Shown here in pieces: positions 1-8,748 of a stretch of 64,000 nt of DNA. The position numbers were made by a program, and so were the translations under genes. Positions within the stretch are counted from its first letter, which is position 1, and the number at the start of each line of letters is the position of its first letter. Source of the DNA: Candidatus Kouleothrix ribensis (lineage in GTDB: Bacteria; Chloroflexota; Chloroflexia; Chloroflexales; Roseiflexaceae); assembly GCA_016722075.1 (NCBI GenBank), contig JADKGW010000001.1:1674001-1738000 (forward strand). Reading direction: 5' to 3'. The notes beneath the pieces are model-generated. The model was not told the DNA's origin. It did no database searches and saw only the letters and a list, made by a program, of their open reading frames with translations.

Positions 1-62
1 CCGCACGGCTCGCGGCCATTCGGCATGTGGCCACAGCCGGCATCCGCATGTGGCCGATTGCT

Positions 63-1487
63 TCAGCGCTGCTGGCGTGCGATCAGCGCTATGTCGGTCA
101 CCTGCGAGATGTAATCGTGGCCGTTGCCGTAGATTGCGATCGACTCAATGTAGCGCGCCGACTGCAGCAGGTCGAACTGCGGGTCGCGCAGGTCGAAGTT
201 CAGCCGAAACCATAGTGGCTGATTGCTGACCGCCTGGTAGACATACTGGCCGGCCGGTGGGATGGGCTTATCGAGGGTTGTGCGATACAGGCAAATATAG
301 CGCTCTTCCACGCTATCGGCTGGGCCGTTACGCTTGAAGCGGAAGCGCACCGTCACCGGGCACTCGTTGTTGGTCACGCCGGCATTCGGCACACTCTGGC
401 TGATCACGCGCGCCCACATCGAGAACGCCAGCGTGCGGTACTCCGACACGTCCAGGTCGACTTTCTGCTCGATGCCGTAGCCGTACGACTTGCTCTGGTT
501 GCCCTGGCGCTCGAACTGAGCCAGGAAGACCGTCTGCTGGCGTGGGCACAGAAACGCCGAGGGCGTGGTCGGGTGGCAGGTGCGGTAGATCGTCGCGTGC
601 GCGGCGCTGCGCTCGACATCGCTGGCGGTTTGGTCGAACACGAACCCTCGCACAGCCCAGGTGCTCAGGCCGTCGGCAGGTGCGCCGGCCATATAGCGCT
701 CGAAGCCGCCATCGCGGATCAGGTTCCACTCAGCCGGCTGGGCCACGCCGAGTGTGCCGTCGGCATCGATCTGGAGCTTCTGGCCGCTGGTCAGCGCGAC
801 GCTGCCGGCCTGGCCCTGGGCCGCGAGGCTGCCGCTACGCACGGCAATCTCGGCCATCAGCGGCGCGCCCGTGCCGGCCTGGTGCTGGATCACATCGACG
901 CTATAGCTGCCGCCCGGCGCCATCGCGATCCGGATGTTGTGCGAGATCACCACGGTGTAGCGCATTTCGCTATACGCCTGGCCCGCGCTGGGTGCGAGAT
1001 CGTAGCGCGCGTAGCCGGCCGACTGCGCGAACTCGAGCTCTTGGAGCCGATGCGACCAGCGCGACACCTGAAACTTCCGCAGGGTCAGGTCGGCGCCGGT
1101 GGGGTAGGCCCACAGCTGAATATGCGTACGGTCGGGCAGCAGCACCGACGCGACCGGGCCGTAGCCGGCCTGTGGCACCGCCAGCACCCGGTCGTCTTCG
1201 CTGAGCGACTGGCAGGCCTCGGTGACTGGCGGGATGACGCAGGCCTTCGAGGGCGTGGTGCGGCTGGTGCTACCGCGCGGCTGGTAGGTGACGCCGGCCG
1301 GCGCGTGGACGCGCACAAACGTGCCCGCGCCGTCGACCATGGCATTGGTATAGTACCACCAGCCGCCGACGCACGCGCTGGCCACAAGCGCGCAGAACAC
1401 CAGGAAGAATGCAACCACAACCATCCAGGCGCTTGCCTCGGGGCTGGTGCGCTGCGGTCGGTTCAACGTTTGCGAGGATTCTGCCAT
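63..1487 (-). CDS. FecR-like single-pass membrane protein
   Basis: 474 aa. A cytoplasmic N terminus is followed by one strong hydrophobic segment (about residues 20-45), so most of the protein should lie outside the membrane. The middle (about residues 190-250) has the repeated short-strand pattern of FecR-type domains (IAVRSGSLAAQG then VALTSGQKLQI). The C-terminal about 220 residues, from 'LIRDGGFERY', resemble the start of a carbohydrate-binding/jelly-roll module, but no binding residues can be assigned. It is the last gene of a long minus-strand run downstream of glnA, from which it is separated by a repeat-rich gap. No clear ribosome-binding site precedes the ATG. The FecR label rests on pattern only; there is no TonB or sigma partner nearby, so a signalling role is not implied. 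Confidence 0.6.
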   Translation of the reverse strand: MAESSQTLNRPQRTSPEASAWMVVVAFFLVFCALVASACVGGWWYYTNAMVDGAGTFVRVHAPAGVTYQPRGSTSRTTPSKACVIPPVTEACQSLSEDDRVLAVPQAGYGPVASVLLPDRTHIQLWAYPTGADLTLRKFQVSRWSHRLQELEFAQSAGYARYDLAPSAGQAYSEMRYTVVISHNIRIAMAPGGSYSVDVIQHQAGTGAPLMAEIAVRSGSLAAQGQAGSVALTSGQKLQIDADGTLGVAQPAEWNLIRDGGFERYMAGAPADGLSTWAVRGFVFDQTASDVERSAAHATIYRTCHPTTPSAFLCPRQQTVFLAQFERQGNQSKSYGYGIEQKVDLDVSEYRTLAFSMWARVISQSVPNAGVTNNECPVTVRFRFKRNGPADSVEERYICLYRTTLDKPIPPAGQYVYQAVSNQPLWFRLNFDLRDPQFDLLQSARYIESIAIYGNGHDYISQVTDIALIARQQR

Positions 1488-1502
1488 ATGGTTTGAAGTT
1501 CT

Positions 1503-1576
1503 GAGTGTTGAGTTGTGAGTGTTGAGTTGGTGGTAGTACTCAACTCAAAACTCAAAACTCAAAATTCAAAACTCAG
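1503..1576. repeat. Short-period A-rich repeat with inverted arms
   Basis: The gap between glnA and the FecR-like gene starts with GTTGAGTTG/GTGAGTGTTGAG units and continues as a 7-bp series (CTCAAAA, CTCAAAA, CTCAAAA, TTCAAAA, CTCAG) running into the glnA stop codon. The two halves are roughly inverted relative to one another (TTGAGTTG against CAACTCAA), so a hairpin is possible. It belongs to the same style of 7-8 bp intergenic repeats seen elsewhere in the window. Confidence 0.7.
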
Positions 1577-2907
1577 TAGACGGCCAGGTAGCGCTCGATT
1601 TCCCACTGGCTCACCGCGATCCGGTAGGCGTCCCACTCCTGGCGCTTGGCCTCAACGAAGCGCTCGAGCACATGTGGGCCAAGCGCCTCGATCACCACAT
1701 CGTCGCGCTCGAGCTCGGCCAGCGCCTCGCCCAGCGAGCCGGGCAGCGTTTCGAGGTTGCGTGCACGGGAGTCGACGTGATACAGATCTTCTTCGGTGGC
1801 GGCCGGCAGCGGCAGGCCACGCTTGATGCCATCGAGCCCGGCCTTGAGCATGACCGCGAATGCTAGGTATGGGTTGCACGACGGGTCGGGGCAGCGCAGC
1901 TCGATGCGGGTGGCGTGGATGCGCTGTGGGCTGATACGCGGCACCCGCACCAGCGCCGAGCGGTTGGTGCGGCCCCAGCTCAGGTATACCGGCGCCTCGT
2001 AGCCCGGCACCAGCCGCTTGTACGAGTTCACCAGCGGCGCCAGGATGGCGATCATGCCCTTGGCGTGCGCCAGCAGCCCGGCGGTGAAGTGCCGCGCGGT
2101 GGCCGAGAGGCCGTAGGGATCGGCGGCGTCGTAGAACAGGTTGCGCCCGGTCTTCATGTCGCTCAGGCTCTGGTGTACGTGCATGCCGCTGCCATTGATC
2201 CCGGCGATCGGCTTGGGCATAAACGTGGCGTACAGGCCCTGCTGCTGCGCAACCGCCTTGAGCGTGGTGCGAAAGGTCACGGCATGGTCGGCTGTGCGCA
2301 GTGCCGGGCCATACTTGAAATCGATCTCGTGCTGGCCGACCGAAACCTCGTGGTGCGCGGCCTCGACTTCGATGCCAAATGCGCCGAGCGCGCGCACCAT
2401 CTGGCGCCGAATATGCGAGGCCAGGTCGGTCGAGACATCGAAGTAGCCGGCGACATCGTGCGGGTCGGCGACCGGCTGGCCGTTTGCGTTGGTCTTGAAC
2501 AGAAAGAACTCGAGCTCAGGGCCGACATTATAGACCATGCCCATCCGGGTGGCCTCGGCCACCGCCTGCTTGAGAATATAGCGCGGGTCGCCGGCAAACG
2601 GCTTGCCATCGGGCGTGAACACATCGCAGATCATGCGCGCAGTCGGGTAGCCGGCGCTCTCGTCCCACGGGATGGCCGCGTAGCTCTCGAGGTCGGGCAC
2701 CAGGAACATATCGCTCTCGGCGACGCGCGCGAAGCCCTCGATCGACGAGCCGTCGAACCAGACGCCATGGTCAAGGCAGTCGGCCAGCTGCTGCACTGGG
2801 ATGGTCACATTTTTAACCATGCCCACGATGTCGGTGAACTGCAGGTTGATGAACTCGATCCGCTGCGCCGCGACAATCGCGCGGATCTCGTCGTTTGTGC
2901 GTGGCAT
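1573..2907 (-). CDS. glnA: Glutamine synthetase, type I
   Basis: 444 aa, the usual length of GSI-alpha enzymes. It makes glutamine from glutamate, ammonia and ATP in the cytoplasm. Visible signatures are the N-terminal beta-grasp segment with 'DGSSIEGF', the metal/glutamate-binding 'GPELEFFLF', the ATP-binding 'NGSGMHVHQSL' and the substrate loop 'NSYKRLVPGYEAPVYLSW'. The region where GSI-beta enzymes carry the adenylylation loop is short, so control by adenylylation is not expected. The start is set at the second ATG of the open frame because a strong GAGGAGG site precedes it by about 5 bases; the frame's upstream ATG lacks one. It lies in a minus-strand run behind the lipoprotein gene. Confidence 0.96.
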   Translation of the reverse strand: MPRTNDEIRAIVAAQRIEFINLQFTDIVGMVKNVTIPVQQLADCLDHGVWFDGSSIEGFARVAESDMFLVPDLESYAAIPWDESAGYPTARMICDVFTPDGKPFAGDPRYILKQAVAEATRMGMVYNVGPELEFFLFKTNANGQPVADPHDVAGYFDVSTDLASHIRRQMVRALGAFGIEVEAAHHEVSVGQHEIDFKYGPALRTADHAVTFRTTLKAVAQQQGLYATFMPKPIAGINGSGMHVHQSLSDMKTGRNLFYDAADPYGLSATARHFTAGLLAHAKGMIAILAPLVNSYKRLVPGYEAPVYLSWGRTNRSALVRVPRISPQRIHATRIELRCPDPSCNPYLAFAVMLKAGLDGIKRGLPLPAATEEDLYHVDSRARNLETLPGSLGEALAELERDDVVIEALGPHVLERFVEAKRQEWDAYRIAVSQWEIERYLAVY

Positions 2908-2972
2908 GGCTCCTCCTCGCACCATCCATGTGCCGTACCGGCTCCATGTGAGGCGCTACGCGGCTTACCGCT

Positions 2973-3398
2973 CTAGCCGCCGGCGGGGGTGCGCTGGTAG
3001 AGCACCTGGTAGCTGCCGTTGCGCGCACCAGTGGCACGCACGCGGTAGCGCAACCGGCCCTGCTGGTCGGTCAACACGCTGCCCGAGCGCGAGATCGATT
3101 CGTCGGGGCGGGCCTTGACTGCAAAGGCCACGCTGCCATCGGCATTCAACAGCTCCACCTGTAGCTCGCCGCGTTCGGCCCGCACGATCACAATCGCGTT
3201 GAGCGTGGCCCGCACCGCGCCGGTGTCGAGCGTCTGCTCGGTGCTGCCGTCGGCGCCGACAAACGTGGCGCTGATGTTCCCGCCGTCGGGCAAGGTATCG
3301 GACGAGTTGCGCCCGCCCGAGATGATCATGCAGCCGCTCAGCAGCAGCACCATGCCGGCGAGGCAGGCCAGCGCCACCAGCGCAGGTCGCCTAGCCAT
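2973..3398 (-). CDS. Small secreted lipoprotein
   Basis: 141 aa. The N terminus has basic residues, a hydrophobic stretch and the lipobox LLSGC with the lipidated Cys at residue 23, so export and membrane anchoring are expected. The remainder is a small beta-rich domain with no recognised catalytic motif. It ends in a repeated-strand pattern (GRLRYRVRATGARNGSYQVL) reminiscent of carboxypeptidase-regulatory or jelly-roll folds. The start overlaps the end of the upstream zinc-ribbon gene by 8 bases, which suggests translational coupling. Function is unknown. Confidence 0.8.
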   Translation of the reverse strand: MARRPALVALACLAGMVLLLSGCMIISGGRNSSDTLPDGGNISATFVGADGSTEQTLDTGAVRATLNAIVIVRAERGELQVELLNADGSVAFAVKARPDESISRSGSVLTDQQGRLRYRVRATGARNGSYQVLYQRTPAGG

Positions 3399-3588
3399 AC
3401 GACTCGGGCCGGCTATCGGCATTATAGGTGTCCTCGATCGCGATCTGCTGGATGCGCAGCGGCCGGCGACTCGCCACGCGCAGGTTGGTCTCACAATTAG
3501 CACACACCACCTCGGAGCCGACAATCGTATATTCTTGCAGCGCCAGCTTCTGCTTACACACCGGGCAGCGAACAAATTCAAGCGGCAA
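3391..3588 (-). CDS. LysW-like small zinc-ribbon protein
   Basis: 65 aa with two CxxC pairs (C8/C11 and C29/C32) spaced as in the amino-group-carrier protein LysW/ArgW and related CPxCG ribbons. LysW ends in a conserved EDWGE-type tail whose terminal Glu carries the substrate. This protein has an acidic tail but ends ESYG, so the carrier function is doubtful. It probably binds zinc and acts as a small adaptor. AGGAGG lies about 6 bases before the ATG. Its 3' end overlaps the lipoprotein start. No lysine or arginine biosynthesis genes are nearby. Confidence 0.75.
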   Translation of the reverse strand: MPLEFVRCPVCKQKLALQEYTIVGSEVVCANCETNLRVASRRPLRIQQIAIEDTYNADSRPESYG

Positions 3589-3643
3589 AGCAGCCTCCTA
3601 ACACATTGGAACCGGCCATCTGGCGGATTACGCCTGCGGCCGA

Positions 3644-4612
3644 TCAGTCGACAAACAGCGAGTCGACAAACGCCTGCGCGTCGAACATGGCCAGATCGGT
3701 AATCTTCTCGCCGGTGCCGATATAGCGGATCGGCCGCTCGATATCCTGGGCAATCGCAAAGGCGATGCCGCCTTTGGCGGTGCCGTCGAGCTTGGTGACG
3801 GCCACATCGGTCACTTCAACCGCCTGCATGAACGATTTGGCCTGGAGCACACCGTTCTGGCCGGTGGTCGCATCGATCACCAGCAGCACCTCGTGCGGCG
3901 CGTCGGGGATGCGGCGGCGAATGATGTTGCGCAGCTTCTCAAGCTCGCGCATCAGGTTGGCCTTGGCGTGCAGCCGGCCGGCAGTATCGACGATCAGCAC
4001 ATCGACATCCTGGGCCAGCGCGGCCTCGACTGCGTCGTACACCACCGCGCCGGGGTCGGCGCCCTGGCCGCGCGTGATCACCGGCACGCCCGCGCGCTCG
4101 GCCCATGTCTCGAGCTGCTCGGTCGCAGCGGCGCGAAAGGTATCGGCGGCGGCCAGCAGCACGCTTTTACCGAACTGCAGCTTCATGCGCTGGGCCAGCT
4201 TGGCGATCAGCGTGGTCTTGCCGGCGCCGTTCACCCCCACCACCAGCAGCACGTACGGCCGGGCCTGGGCCGGCGGGCGCACCTGATCTTGAAACACGCG
4301 CACCATCTCGGCCTTGAGCATGCTGCGGGCCTCGCGCACGCGCTTGATCCCATTGCGGTTCGAGCGGTCTTTGGTGCGGTTGACCAGGTACTGCGTGGTC
4401 TCAACGCCAACATCGGCCTGGATCAGCAGGGCCTCGAGGTCGTCCCAGAACTCCTCGGTGAGCGGGTCGTCGACCGCGAACAGGCTCGAGATCTGGCCGA
4501 AGAGGCCCTGGCGGGCTTTCTCGGTGGCGTGGTCGATCTTTTGCTCTTCGGCCTGAGCTTCTTCCTCGGTACGCGGCGCGTCCTGGCCGCGGCCAAATAG
4601 CCTTCGGAACAT
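3644..4612 (-). CDS. ftsY: Signal recognition particle receptor FtsY
   Basis: 322 aa. This GTPase docks the SRP-ribosome complex at the membrane for co-translational insertion. It has a short acidic N-terminal segment rich in E/Q instead of a long A domain, a helical N domain, then the G domain with P-loop GVNGAGKTT (about residues 126-134), DTFRAAA, DTAGR, the TKLDGTAKGG motif and the closing GTGEKITDL loop. The start at MFRRLFGRG is chosen over an upstream in-frame ATG because it gives the canonical FtsY N terminus and has an AAGGA-type site before it. It lies between the FmdB-type gene and the zinc ribbon on the same strand. Confidence 0.96.
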   Translation of the reverse strand: MFRRLFGRGQDAPRTEEEAQAEEQKIDHATEKARQGLFGQISSLFAVDDPLTEEFWDDLEALLIQADVGVETTQYLVNRTKDRSNRNGIKRVREARSMLKAEMVRVFQDQVRPPAQARPYVLLVVGVNGAGKTTLIAKLAQRMKLQFGKSVLLAAADTFRAAATEQLETWAERAGVPVITRGQGADPGAVVYDAVEAALAQDVDVLIVDTAGRLHAKANLMRELEKLRNIIRRRIPDAPHEVLLVIDATTGQNGVLQAKSFMQAVEVTDVAVTKLDGTAKGGIAFAIAQDIERPIRYIGTGEKITDLAMFDAQAFVDSLFVD

Positions 4613-4734
4613 CGATGTAGTCCTTATTGACCGGGCGTACGCGGTGGCGCGCGTTGCACGTCGCCTGCGGTAGCGGTGTGCGGTTTCTGCCGTAGGCAAA
4701 CCCGCCGACTGCGTACACCCTAGTTACTGAAACA

Positions 4735-5133
4735 TTAACCCCAGCCCAGGTTGTCGGGCTTGGGCCGCTTGCCGCCGGGCTGCGAGCCGTCACCCTCGCC
4801 CTCACCCTCGCCGGCCAGCTCCTCTTCCATCATCTGGTCGACCATGGCGTCCCAATCGTCGCCGGCCTCGTCGCCCAGCTCTTTGCCAAGCTTCTTGGCC
4901 CAGCGCGCGATCGATCGCGGGTCTTGCTCGTTGAGGTCTGCCAGCTTCGAAGGGTCGGCCAGTGTCTCGAAGCGCGCCTCTTCCGACTTGACGAGCGACA
5001 CGCGCGAGATCGCGCGGCGCACCTCGGCGCTGCCGCAGCGCGGGCAGGCCAGCCCGGCCGGGTCGGTGAAGCCGCGCACAAGCTTCTGGAAACGCCCGTT
5101 GCAGCCAGGGCAGATGTATTCGTAGATTGGCAT
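4735..5133 (-). CDS. FmdB-family zinc-ribbon protein
   Basis: 132 aa. The first 45 residues are the typical FmdB/CxxC_CXXC_SSSS ribbon: MPIYEYxCxxC, then a second pair CPRC (C8/C11 and C30/C33). The rest is an acidic, low-complexity tail (an EGEGEGDG run near residue 115). Members are small metal-binding regulators or assembly factors of largely unknown function. The gene lies between ftsY and the NAD(P)HX repair gene, with a repeat-rich gap upstream. Confidence 0.88.
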   Translation of the reverse strand: MPIYEYICPGCNGRFQKLVRGFTDPAGLACPRCGSAEVRRAISRVSLVKSEEARFETLADPSKLADLNEQDPRSIARWAKKLGKELGDEAGDDWDAMVDQMMEEELAGEGEGEGDGSQPGGKRPKPDNLGWG

Positions 5134-5143
5134 GTCGATTCCT

Positions 5144-5200
5144 GTTGCAGGTTGCAGGTTGGCACAGGGCAGGTTGCAGGTTACAGGTTGCAGGTTGGCA
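5144..5200. repeat. GGTTGCA/GGTTGGC short-period repeat, copy 1
   Basis: Tandem degenerate 7-mers (GGTTGCA, GGTTGCA, GGTTGGC, then interrupted, then GGTTGCA, GGTTACA, GGTTGCA, GGTTGGC) fill the gap between the FmdB-type gene and the NAD(P)HX gene. The same units form longer arrays near 21.6 kb and 59.5 kb. Confidence 0.85.
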
Positions 5201-5230
5201 AGTTTCTGCTATTCGTAACCTTCCAACCTT

Positions 5231-6841
5231 CTAACTCTTCAAGGCCTTGATCGCCAGCGGCAGGCGCGGCAGCAGATCGCTTGCCAGCGCGCCCATATCG
5301 CCGAGATCGTCGCGCACCAGCTGCCCGGCGGCGCCGTGCAGATAGACGCCCAGGCCGGCGGCGGCGAACGGCGCGAGACCCTGCGCAAGCAGGCCGGCAA
5401 TCGCCCCGGCCAGCACATCGCCAGTGCCGGCGGTGGCCAGCGCCGGGTTACCGGCGTCGTGCATGGCTGTGTGGCCGCCTGGCCCGGCGACCACGCTGGT
5501 AGCGCCTTTGAGCACCACAATCTGGCCCCAGCTGTGCGCAGCCTGCGCGGCCAGCTCGGCCAGGTCGCCGTCGAGCGAATCGACCGCGAGCAGGCGCTTC
5601 ATCTCGCCAGGGTGCGGTGTCAGCACGCAACGCCCCGGCGGCAGGTGCTCCCACCAGCGCTCAATCTGGCTGAGCAGCGTGAGCGCATCGGCATCGATCA
5701 CGGTGGGCGGCAGCTCGGGGCGCTGCTTCTCGCTGGGCCGGTCGAGCGCTGCGCCGATCCGGAAGCCGATCTGGCCACGCTGCTTTGGCGCGTCGATCCC
5801 CAGCAGCCGCTCGAGGAACAGGCGCGTCGGCTCTTCGCGCCCCAGGCCCGGCCCGACCAACAGGGCCTGGTAGCCGCCCAGGTGCTTGAGCGCCTCGTCG
5901 GCGGCCGGCTCGCCCAGCGCATTCCAATCGGCCTCGGGCAGCGGCAGCAGCGTCACCTCGGGCAGCCGGCCGGGGCCGGCCAGCGCGCCACGCCCGTTTG
6001 CCAGCGTCACCAGGCCGGCGCCGACCCGCGCGGCGGCCGCGCTGGCCAGGCTGGCCGCGCCGGGGTACAGCGCCGAGCCGGCGATCACCAGGACTTTGCC
6101 GAATGTGCCTTTATGTGCATCGGCCGGGCGTGCCGGCAGTAGCGCGCGTGCCCAGGTTGGCTCGATTCGCTCGCTCATCAGCGCCTCCACCTGCTCAGGC
6201 TCCAGGCCGATCTCGGCCAGTATGATCTCGCCAGCATACGCGCGGCCAGGGTATTGCAGCAGCCCGCGCTTCACCAGCCCGGTCGCGGCAGTTACATCGG
6301 CATGCACGGCTGCGCCCAACACCGCGCCAGTGTCGGAGCACACACCTGTAGGCATGTCGATGCTCAGAACGATCGACGTGCGCGCGGTATGGTTGATGAT
6401 TGCGATCATCTCGGCCAGCTGGCGCTCGACTGGCCGGCTGATGCCCATGCCCAGCAGCCCATCCACAACCAGGTCGGCCGCGCCCAGCGCGTAGCGCAGC
6501 TCGGCCCAGCCGGCGTCGTCATCGGCCGCAAACTCGGCTATGTCGCGCATGCGGCAGTGCTGCCAATTCGCGTCGGCAGGCGCGGCGCGGCGGCGCCACA
6601 GGTAGAGCGTCACACGTACGCCGGCATCGTGCAGGTGCCGCGCCACCACCAGCGCATCACTGCCGTTGTTGCCGGGGCCGGCCAGCACCAGGGCGCGCTT
6701 ACCGGGCACAGGCCCAAGCCGCCGCAGCGCCACCTGCGCCACGCCCCAGCCGGCCTGCTCGATCAGGCCCGACCATGTGGCGCCTGCATCGACCGCAGCC
6801 TGCTCGAGTGTGCGCATCTGCGCCGTGGTGGCGAGTTTCAT
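5231..6841 (-). CDS. nnr: Bifunctional NAD(P)H-hydrate epimerase / ADP-dependent NAD(P)H-hydrate dehydratase
   Basis: 536 aa fusion that repairs hydrated NAD(P)H. The N-terminal YjeF_N half (about residues 1-215) has the NNGSD motif in 'GPGNNGSDALVVARHL' and epimerises S and R forms. The C-terminal ribokinase-like half (about 235-536) has 'HKGTFGKVLVIAGS', 'LTPHPGEMKRLL' and the catalytic 'ATAGTGDVLAGAIAG' loop of the dehydratase. The start at MKLATTAQM matches the family N terminus; the frame extends 20 codons further up without support. Housekeeping gene in the minus-strand run. Confidence 0.95.
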   Translation of the reverse strand: MKLATTAQMRTLEQAAVDAGATWSGLIEQAGWGVAQVALRRLGPVPGKRALVLAGPGNNGSDALVVARHLHDAGVRVTLYLWRRRAAPADANWQHCRMRDIAEFAADDDAGWAELRYALGAADLVVDGLLGMGISRPVERQLAEMIAIINHTARTSIVLSIDMPTGVCSDTGAVLGAAVHADVTAATGLVKRGLLQYPGRAYAGEIILAEIGLEPEQVEALMSERIEPTWARALLPARPADAHKGTFGKVLVIAGSALYPGAASLASAAAARVGAGLVTLANGRGALAGPGRLPEVTLLPLPEADWNALGEPAADEALKHLGGYQALLVGPGLGREEPTRLFLERLLGIDAPKQRGQIGFRIGAALDRPSEKQRPELPPTVIDADALTLLSQIERWWEHLPPGRCVLTPHPGEMKRLLAVDSLDGDLAELAAQAAHSWGQIVVLKGATSVVAGPGGHTAMHDAGNPALATAGTGDVLAGAIAGLLAQGLAPFAAAGLGVYLHGAAGQLVRDDLGDMGALASDLLPRLPLAIKALKS

Positions 6842-6914
6842 GGGTTCCTGCCGTGTTTGCCGCTTACCTGGCCCGCGCGGTATTGTACACCATGGCGCCA
6901 ACTCTGGGCAATCT

Positions 6915-6945
6915 ACAGCCGGGGCAGCTTGGCCACCCCGGCTGT
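6915..6945 (-). terminator. Hairpin between kinase gene and nnr
   Basis: ACAGCCGGGG (6915-6924) pairs perfectly with CCCCGGCTGT (6936-6945) around an 11-base loop. It lies just downstream of the kinase stop codon on the minus strand. There is no T-run, so this is a possible rather than a clear intrinsic terminator. Confidence 0.5.
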
Positions 6946-6991
6946 GTGTCTGTGGATGATCAGTTGTTGTGTATATGTATGCGTCTGGAAC

Positions 6992-8458
6992 CTATGGCCC
7001 GCGCGGCCGTGCCGCGGCTGCCTGCACGACGATCTGCGCGCCCGCAGGCACGCGGCCGGCCCCCCGATCGCGTAGTAGCACAACCAGCGCAATCACCAGC
7101 GCCGCGATCACCGCGCCGGCGATCAGCCAGGCGACCAGCACACCGCGGCCACGCGCTGCCGGCTGGGCCGGTGCGGTTGGCGGATCGGGCTGGGCAGCCG
7201 GCAGCGGGCCGGGCCGATCGTCGAGCGGCCTGGTGGCCGGGGCGGCCGGCTGGGCTGGCTGGGCGACCGGCTGGGCTGGCTGGGCGACCGGCTGGGCTGG
7301 CTGGGCGACCGGCTGGGCCGGCGTTGGCTCGTCGATCCGTGGCAGCCGGATGGTCGCCAGGCCAACCGGCTTGGGCTTATCAGGGGCCGGCGCAGCCGCC
7401 GGCGCCGGGCTGGCCTGGTTCAGCTGCTCGATATGCTGCTTGGCCTCGAGCTTGGCGCGCTCGCGCGCATCGCGCGCGGCATCGAGCAGCTCGTGGGCAT
7501 CCTCGTAGTCGGGATCGAACGCCACCACTTTGCCAAGTCGCTCAACCGCCTCGTCGTAGCGGCCCTGCTGAAACGCCTCGAGCCCAACCTCGTACAGGCC
7601 GGTCATACGTGAGCGCGACTGCTGCTGCTGCTGATCGAGCAACGTGGCGGTGCGGCTGAGCTCGGCCGACATTTCGGCGGCCGTCTGGAAGCGCGCAGCC
7701 GGCTCCTTGGCCAGCGCGCGATCGAGCAGTGCCTCGATCATTGGCGAGAGATCGGGGTTGAGTGAGCTGGCCGGCGGCGGCGGATCGTAGACATGCTTGG
7801 TGAGCACAGCCATGGGCGTGTCGGAGTCGAACGGTACGCGCCCGGTCACCAGCTCGTACAGCACCACGCCGGCCGCGTACAGATCGGTACGCGCATCGAT
7901 CGCGCGGCCGGTGGCCTGCTCGGGCGCCATATACGCGGCCGTGCCGATGATCTGGTTCGCCAGCGTCAGGCGCTGCTGGTTGTCGTTCATCAGCTTGGCG
8001 ATGCCGAAGTCGGCCAGCATCGGCCAGCTCGGCGAGGGCATCAACACATTGGCCGGCTTGATATCGCGGTGGATCACGCCGCGCTTATGCGCATAGTCGA
8101 GCGCATCCAGCACATGGCTGGTCAGCCGCAGGGCCGTGCCCGGCCGCATCGGCTGGCCAAGCATATCGGCCAGCGAGGTGCCGTTCTCGACATACTGCAG
8201 CACCAGGAACAGCAGATCGCCCTGCTCGCCGAAATCGTACACCGGCAGAATATTATGGTGTTGCAGCGCGGCGATTGCGCGCGCCTCGCGCTTGAAGCGC
8301 GCGGCGAACTGTGGGTCGCGATGCGACGAGAGCACCTTCACCGCCACAAAACGATCGAGCGAATCTTGGTAGGCTTTATACACCATCGACATGCCGCCGC
8401 GGCGGATGATCTCGGTGATGTGGTATTGTCCCAAGCGCGTATCGATCAGGTTAGTCAT
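6992..8458 (-). CDS. PknB-like membrane Ser/Thr protein kinase
   Basis: 488 aa. The N-terminal kinase domain (about 10-270) has all key residues: Gly-rich loop IIRRGGMSMV, Lys41, Glu58, catalytic HRDIKPAN (D132), DFG (D150) and the GTAAYMAPEQ activation segment. After it come a Gln-rich stretch, a short TPR-like helix pair (about 285-335), a Pro/Ala/Val-rich linker with three exact PAQPVAQ units, one transmembrane helix (about 433-460) and a very short external tail. The lack of an extracellular sensor suggests the signal is internal or comes through partners. It is divergently transcribed from an FHA/winged-helix regulator, a plausible phospho-dependent target. Confidence 0.93.
   Translation of the reverse strand: MTNLIDTRLGQYHITEIIRRGGMSMVYKAYQDSLDRFVAVKVLSSHRDPQFAARFKREARAIAALQHHNILPVYDFGEQGDLLFLVLQYVENGTSLADMLGQPMRPGTALRLTSHVLDALDYAHKRGVIHRDIKPANVLMPSPSWPMLADFGIAKLMNDNQQRLTLANQIIGTAAYMAPEQATGRAIDARTDLYAAGVVLYELVTGRVPFDSDTPMAVLTKHVYDPPPPASSLNPDLSPMIEALLDRALAKEPAARFQTAAEMSAELSRTATLLDQQQQQSRSRMTGLYEVGLEAFQQGRYDEAVERLGKVVAFDPDYEDAHELLDAARDARERAKLEAKQHIEQLNQASPAPAAAPAPDKPKPVGLATIRLPRIDEPTPAQPVAQPAQPVAQPAQPVAQPAQPAAPATRPLDDRPGPLPAAQPDPPTAPAQPAARGRGVLVAWLIAGAVIAALVIALVVLLRDRGAGRVPAGAQIVVQAAAARPRGP
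7248..7310. repeat. Three perfect 21-bp tandem repeats in the kinase gene
   Basis: Three identical 21-bp units, followed by a partial fourth, encode the PAQPVAQ heptapeptide repeats of the juxtamembrane linker. The exact identity implies recent slippage; copy number could vary between strains. Confidence 0.9.
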
Positions 8459-8672
8459 CGGGCGCCCCTCTGTGGCGTGCGAGCGGTGCTGCGTATACGC
8501 TGGTACGTTCTATATAGATTGAACGTTGCAGATCTGCGTTTTGTTGGTATCCACGCCGGCCGATTCGCGACCTGGTGGGTGCTTGGTAGGGGCGGCGGGG
8601 CAGGTTGGTCGGCAAATGGATCACAAATGGATCACAAACAGATCAGCCGCCATTCTACCATGCGATCCCCCG

Positions 8673-8701
8673 TTGTCAATCGGTCGCAGGCGTGATACAA
8701 T
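8673..8701 (+). promoter_or_regulatory. Sigma-70-type promoter of the FHA regulator
   Basis: TTGTCA (8673-8678), 17-bp spacer, TACAAT (8696-8701), about 48 bp before the chosen ATG. Nearby upstream (about 8614-8645) is a small direct repeat, ATGGATCACAA twice, which could be an operator in the divergent region. Confidence 0.6.
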
Positions 8702-8748
8702 GCCTCGCAGACCCGATTTCGACCAACCGCTACCGAGCGAGATGCTGC

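Noticed and set aside
573..1496. Long open frame on the plus strand opposite the FecR-like gene
   Set aside because: Its protein is rich in Arg/Gly/His without domains and mirrors the codon structure of the minus-strand gene, which has a clear membrane anchor and FecR pattern. Typical high-GC shadow.
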